NCBI GenBank assembly: GCA_964605915.1
Contig: CAZSET010000194.1
Location: 1 to 7,800 of the forward strand
Length of the DNA stretch: 7,800 nt
Direction of reading: 5' to 3'
From: DAOVRD01 sp964605915
Lineage (GTDB): Bacteria > Planctomycetota > Brocadiia > SM23-32
Each line of letters starts with the position of its first letter. Position 1 is the first letter of the stretch. The notes under the pieces were generated by a model, which worked only from the letters and a program-made list of their open reading frames with translations, did no database searches and had not been told where the DNA came from. The translations under genes were made by a program, and so were the position numbers. Below are positions 5,935 to 7,800 of the stretch, in pieces.

Positions 5935-6117
5935 GAACAACGGCAATTCAACAGGGATGGACAGGATGTACAGGATGGAGGCCGGGTAAGACACAACGGC
6001 AAGACGGCATTGAGACACGGATCACGGCGGATTGTCACGGATGTAATGCCCCAAGATATCCCGTCTGGACTTCCATCCGTCTTTATCTGCGCACATCCGT
6101 GTCGAAGAACCGTTGTC
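5935..6117. repeat. Dispersed intergenic repeat, copy 2 (10-bp phased, imperfect inverted repeat)
   Basis: This is the second copy of the element at 3074-3247, in the same orientation, lying between the PurF-like stop (6145) and the MNT/HEPN promoter. It begins at CGGCAATTCAACAGGG and ends at CCGTTGT. GGAT blocks end at 5958, 5967 and 5976 (9-base steps), then at 6022, 6032 and 6042 (10-base steps). The opposing blocks ATCCGT, ATCTGC and ATCCGT start at 6075, 6085 and 6095, also 10 bases apart. The central loop differs from copy 1 while the arms and outer edges are kept, a pattern expected if the folded or phased arms matter. No ORF is present. Confidence 0.8.
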
Positions 6118-6144
6118 ATCTTCGTCGCTGGTTTCGAGGGGGGC

Positions 6145-7539
6145 CTACCCGGTGGCGCCGTTCCAGCAGTACGTGCAGAGGTCGCAGCGCGGCAGGCCGA
6201 TGGCCTCGTACATCTCGTCCAGCGTAAGGTAGATCAGGCTAGTGGCGTTCAGGTCTTTTCGGATCCACTCGACCATCCGGCCGTACTGCTCGCTCGCCGG
6301 GTCCAGGTAGGCAGTCACGTCTTCAAGGTCTGTGCCTTCGAGCGCACGGATGGCGCGGCGGGCTGCCAGCTCGTGGATCGAACGCGTCGACAGGTTGTAG
6401 ATGCAAGGGAACATCAGCGGCGGGCAGGCCACGCGGATGTGCACCTCGGCGGCGCCGGCATTCCAGAGCTTCTGGATGGTCAGGTTCCTGAGCTGCGTGC
6501 CGCGCACGATCGAGTCCTCGCAGACCACCAGGCGGTTGCCGCGCGTGATGTCCTCGATCGAGATGAGCTTCATCTTGGCGATGTGGTCGCGCACCTCCTG
6601 GGAGGGGGGCGTGTAGCTGCGGCCGTAGCCGGCCGAGTACTTCACCAGGGGCCGGCGGAACGGGCGCCCGCTCTCCATCGCGTAGCCGATGGCGTGGCCG
6701 GTGCCGCTGTCCGGTACGCCCGAGACGAGATCGACCTCGACCGAGTCCTTGCGCGACAGCGCCTGGCCGCAGTGCTCGCGGACGGTCTCCACCGAGACGC
6801 CCTCGTAGGCCGAGGCCGGATAGCCGGTGTAGATCCACAGGAAAGCGCATACCCTCTTGGCGCCGGTCGGGGCGGCGGCTGTCTTGAGGCCCGAGCTGTC
6901 GAAGAACGCGATCTCGCCGGGCCGGAGGTACTTCGTGACCTTCAGCTCCAGGTTGGGGAAGGCGCAGGTCTCGCTGGCCGCGGCGACCGTCCCCTCGCGC
7001 GTTCCGATGGCAAGCGGCAGCCGGCAATGGGGGTCGCCCGCGGCGTAGATGCCCTCTCGAGTCATCAGCAGCAGCGACACCGAGCCCTGCATACGCTCGA
7101 ACACGCGCTCGATGCCGGTGACGATATCCTCGCTCTGGGCGATCATCTTGGCGACCAGCTCGGTCTGATTGAGCCGGCCTTCCTGGATTTCGTTGAACGT
7201 GATGCCCTGCTGGATCAGCTCCCGGCCCAGCTCGTCGCGGTTGGTGATCAGGCCGGCCGTGACGACCGTGCAGACCCCGAAGCGGCTTTCGACGATGATG
7301 GGCTGGGGGTCGGAGTCGCTGACGACGCCGACGCCCATCCCGCCGGCGTAGCTGCGGTAGAAACCGTCCAGGAGGTTCTTGAACTGCCCGTGCTCTATGC
7401 GGTGGATCTCGCGGTGCACCTGGCCGTTCTGTATGGCCAGCCCGCCGAACTCCGTGCCCAGGTGCGAATGGTAGTCGGTCCCGTAGAAGAGATCGTCCAT
7501 GCAGTTCGACTGCGACACGACGCCAAAGATGCCGCTCAT
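6145..7539 (-). CDS. PurF-like amidophosphoribosyltransferase with altered glutaminase site
   Basis: A complete 464-residue protein. The frame runs up to 7578, but ATG 7537-7539 is chosen because GGGAGGG (7544-7550) is at the right distance and the protein then starts MSGIFG, aligning with the MCGI start of PurF. PurF makes phosphoribosylamine from PRPP and glutamine in the first step of purine synthesis. The C-terminal phosphoribosyltransferase half looks intact: CAFLWIYTGYPAS (231-243), VSGVPDSGTGHAIGYA (272-287) and the PRPP loop VVCEDSIVRGT (338-348). Cys231, Cys379, Cys455 and Cys458 match the four cysteines that bind the iron-sulfur cluster in Bacillus-type PurF. In the N-terminal half the nucleophile Cys1 is Ser, HRGQDSAG is replaced by HSHLGTEFGG, the GHVRYST arginine is missing, the oxyanion NG reads AG (TAGLITN), and the Asp of DTE reads Gln (NQTE). 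I recall a known PurF-like subfamily starting MSG with this HSHLGT motif, so it is probably a paralogue. It may use free ammonia or have another role; purF naming is withheld. Confidence 0.85.
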   Translation of the reverse strand: MSGIFGVVSQSNCMDDLFYGTDYHSHLGTEFGGLAIQNGQVHREIHRIEHGQFKNLLDGFYRSYAGGMGVGVVSDSDPQPIIVESRFGVCTVVTAGLITNRDELGRELIQQGITFNEIQEGRLNQTELVAKMIAQSEDIVTGIERVFERMQGSVSLLLMTREGIYAAGDPHCRLPLAIGTREGTVAAASETCAFPNLELKVTKYLRPGEIAFFDSSGLKTAAAPTGAKRVCAFLWIYTGYPASAYEGVSVETVREHCGQALSRKDSVEVDLVSGVPDSGTGHAIGYAMESGRPFRRPLVKYSAGYGRSYTPPSQEVRDHIAKMKLISIEDITRGNRLVVCEDSIVRGTQLRNLTIQKLWNAGAAEVHIRVACPPLMFPCIYNLSTRSIHELAARRAIRALEGTDLEDVTAYLDPASEQYGRMVEWIRKDLNATSLIYLTLDEMYEAIGLPRCDLCTYCWNGATG

Positions 7540-7800
7540 TCGGCCCTCCCGCTGCCATTCGGATTGGAACGCCAACACCTCAACCAGGATACTACCAGGA
7601 TCAAGTGTAGATTGACAGGAGCACGCGGCGGGCAGGGCATGGAGTTGCGGCGGCTGGCCGCCCCTTTGGCGCTGGGGACCCTCGTTTGGGCCAGCTTTGA
7701 GTCGGCGTGGGCGGCCTAATGCGAGGGAATGGGGCCCGGATGCGTCTCAGAATTTGTGAAGGGGTAAATCGGAATAATGCCCATTGTAGTGTGGGCAGAG
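7540..7800. other. Leader of the PurF-like gene and unassigned right edge
   Basis: No convincing gene lies here. Nearest the PurF-like gene is its ribosome binding site, then two copies of ACCAGGAT 11 bases apart (from 7583 and 7594) that could mark its control region; I find no clear -35/-10 pair. A 26-codon plus-strand ORF at 7639-7719 reads MELRRLAAPLALGTLVW...AWAA and looks like a signal peptide cut off right after its cleavage site; it may be a gene remnant or chance. ATGs at 7719 and 7777 open frames that run off the window and cannot be judged. Confidence 0.35.

Noticed and set aside
5924..5952. Divergent plus-strand promoter from the second arm of the inverted repeat
   Set aside because: TTGACG is present, but no acceptable -10 box lies 16-18 bases downstream and no plus-strand gene follows.
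6010..7719. Long plus-strand open frame (569 codons) opposite the PurF-like gene
   Set aside because: It is the GC-rich shadow of the PurF-like gene; its product is rich in Arg, Ala, His and Asp with no domain, and it runs through the dispersed repeat.

Overview
The window is GC-rich bacterial DNA with compact genes and a few short intergenic gaps. The gene families are an M28 peptidase, a uroporphyrinogen-decarboxylase-like methyltransferase-type protein, an endonuclease/exonuclease/phosphatase (EEP) protein, a secreted beta-helix protein and a divergent PurF. Their mix, together with dispersed ATCCGTGT-type intergenic repeats, suggests an environmental Planctomycetota-like or related lineage. 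No ribosomal RNA or other strong phylogenetic marker is present, so this placement is an inference of low to moderate confidence.

Layout. The left part (1-3065) is read on the plus strand: the C-terminal part of an M28-like metallopeptidase (start outside the window), a complete UroD-family protein, a 58-codon ORF that looks like the stump of a cyanophycinase/S51-type gene, and a complete secreted or anchored EEP protein. The right part (3267-7539) is read on the minus strand, in transcription order: a PurF-like amidophosphoribosyltransferase; an MNT nucleotidyltransferase overlapping a HEPN gene (a toxin-antitoxin type pair); a membrane-anchored parallel beta-helix protein; and a 63-residue cysteine-containing membrane protein 29 bases behind it. 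The two halves converge on a dispersed repeat at 3074-3247. A second copy of that repeat lies at 5935-6117, between the PurF-like gene and the MNT/HEPN promoter.

How the genes work together. The MNT/HEPN pair is a clear functional unit with its own promoter and a perfect inverted repeat over the -35 box. The beta-helix gene and the small cysteine protein probably form a second unit. The promoters of these two units are strikingly alike: TTGACC, 17-base spacer, TAnGnT, then a shared GGCCGCCG and a G-rich ribosome binding site. The plus-strand genes are spaced like an operon but do not form a pathway I can name.

Most notable points: the PurF-like protein keeps its PRPP loop and all four presumed iron-sulfur cysteines but has lost the usual glutaminase residues, including Cys1; the M28 protein keeps its zinc ligands but has His where the catalytic Glu normally sits; and the two intergenic repeats are built from heptamers phased at exactly 10 bp. 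I see no CRISPR array, rRNA, tRNA or complete insertion sequence. I do not see a clearly new multi-gene system; the best candidates are listed as findings.
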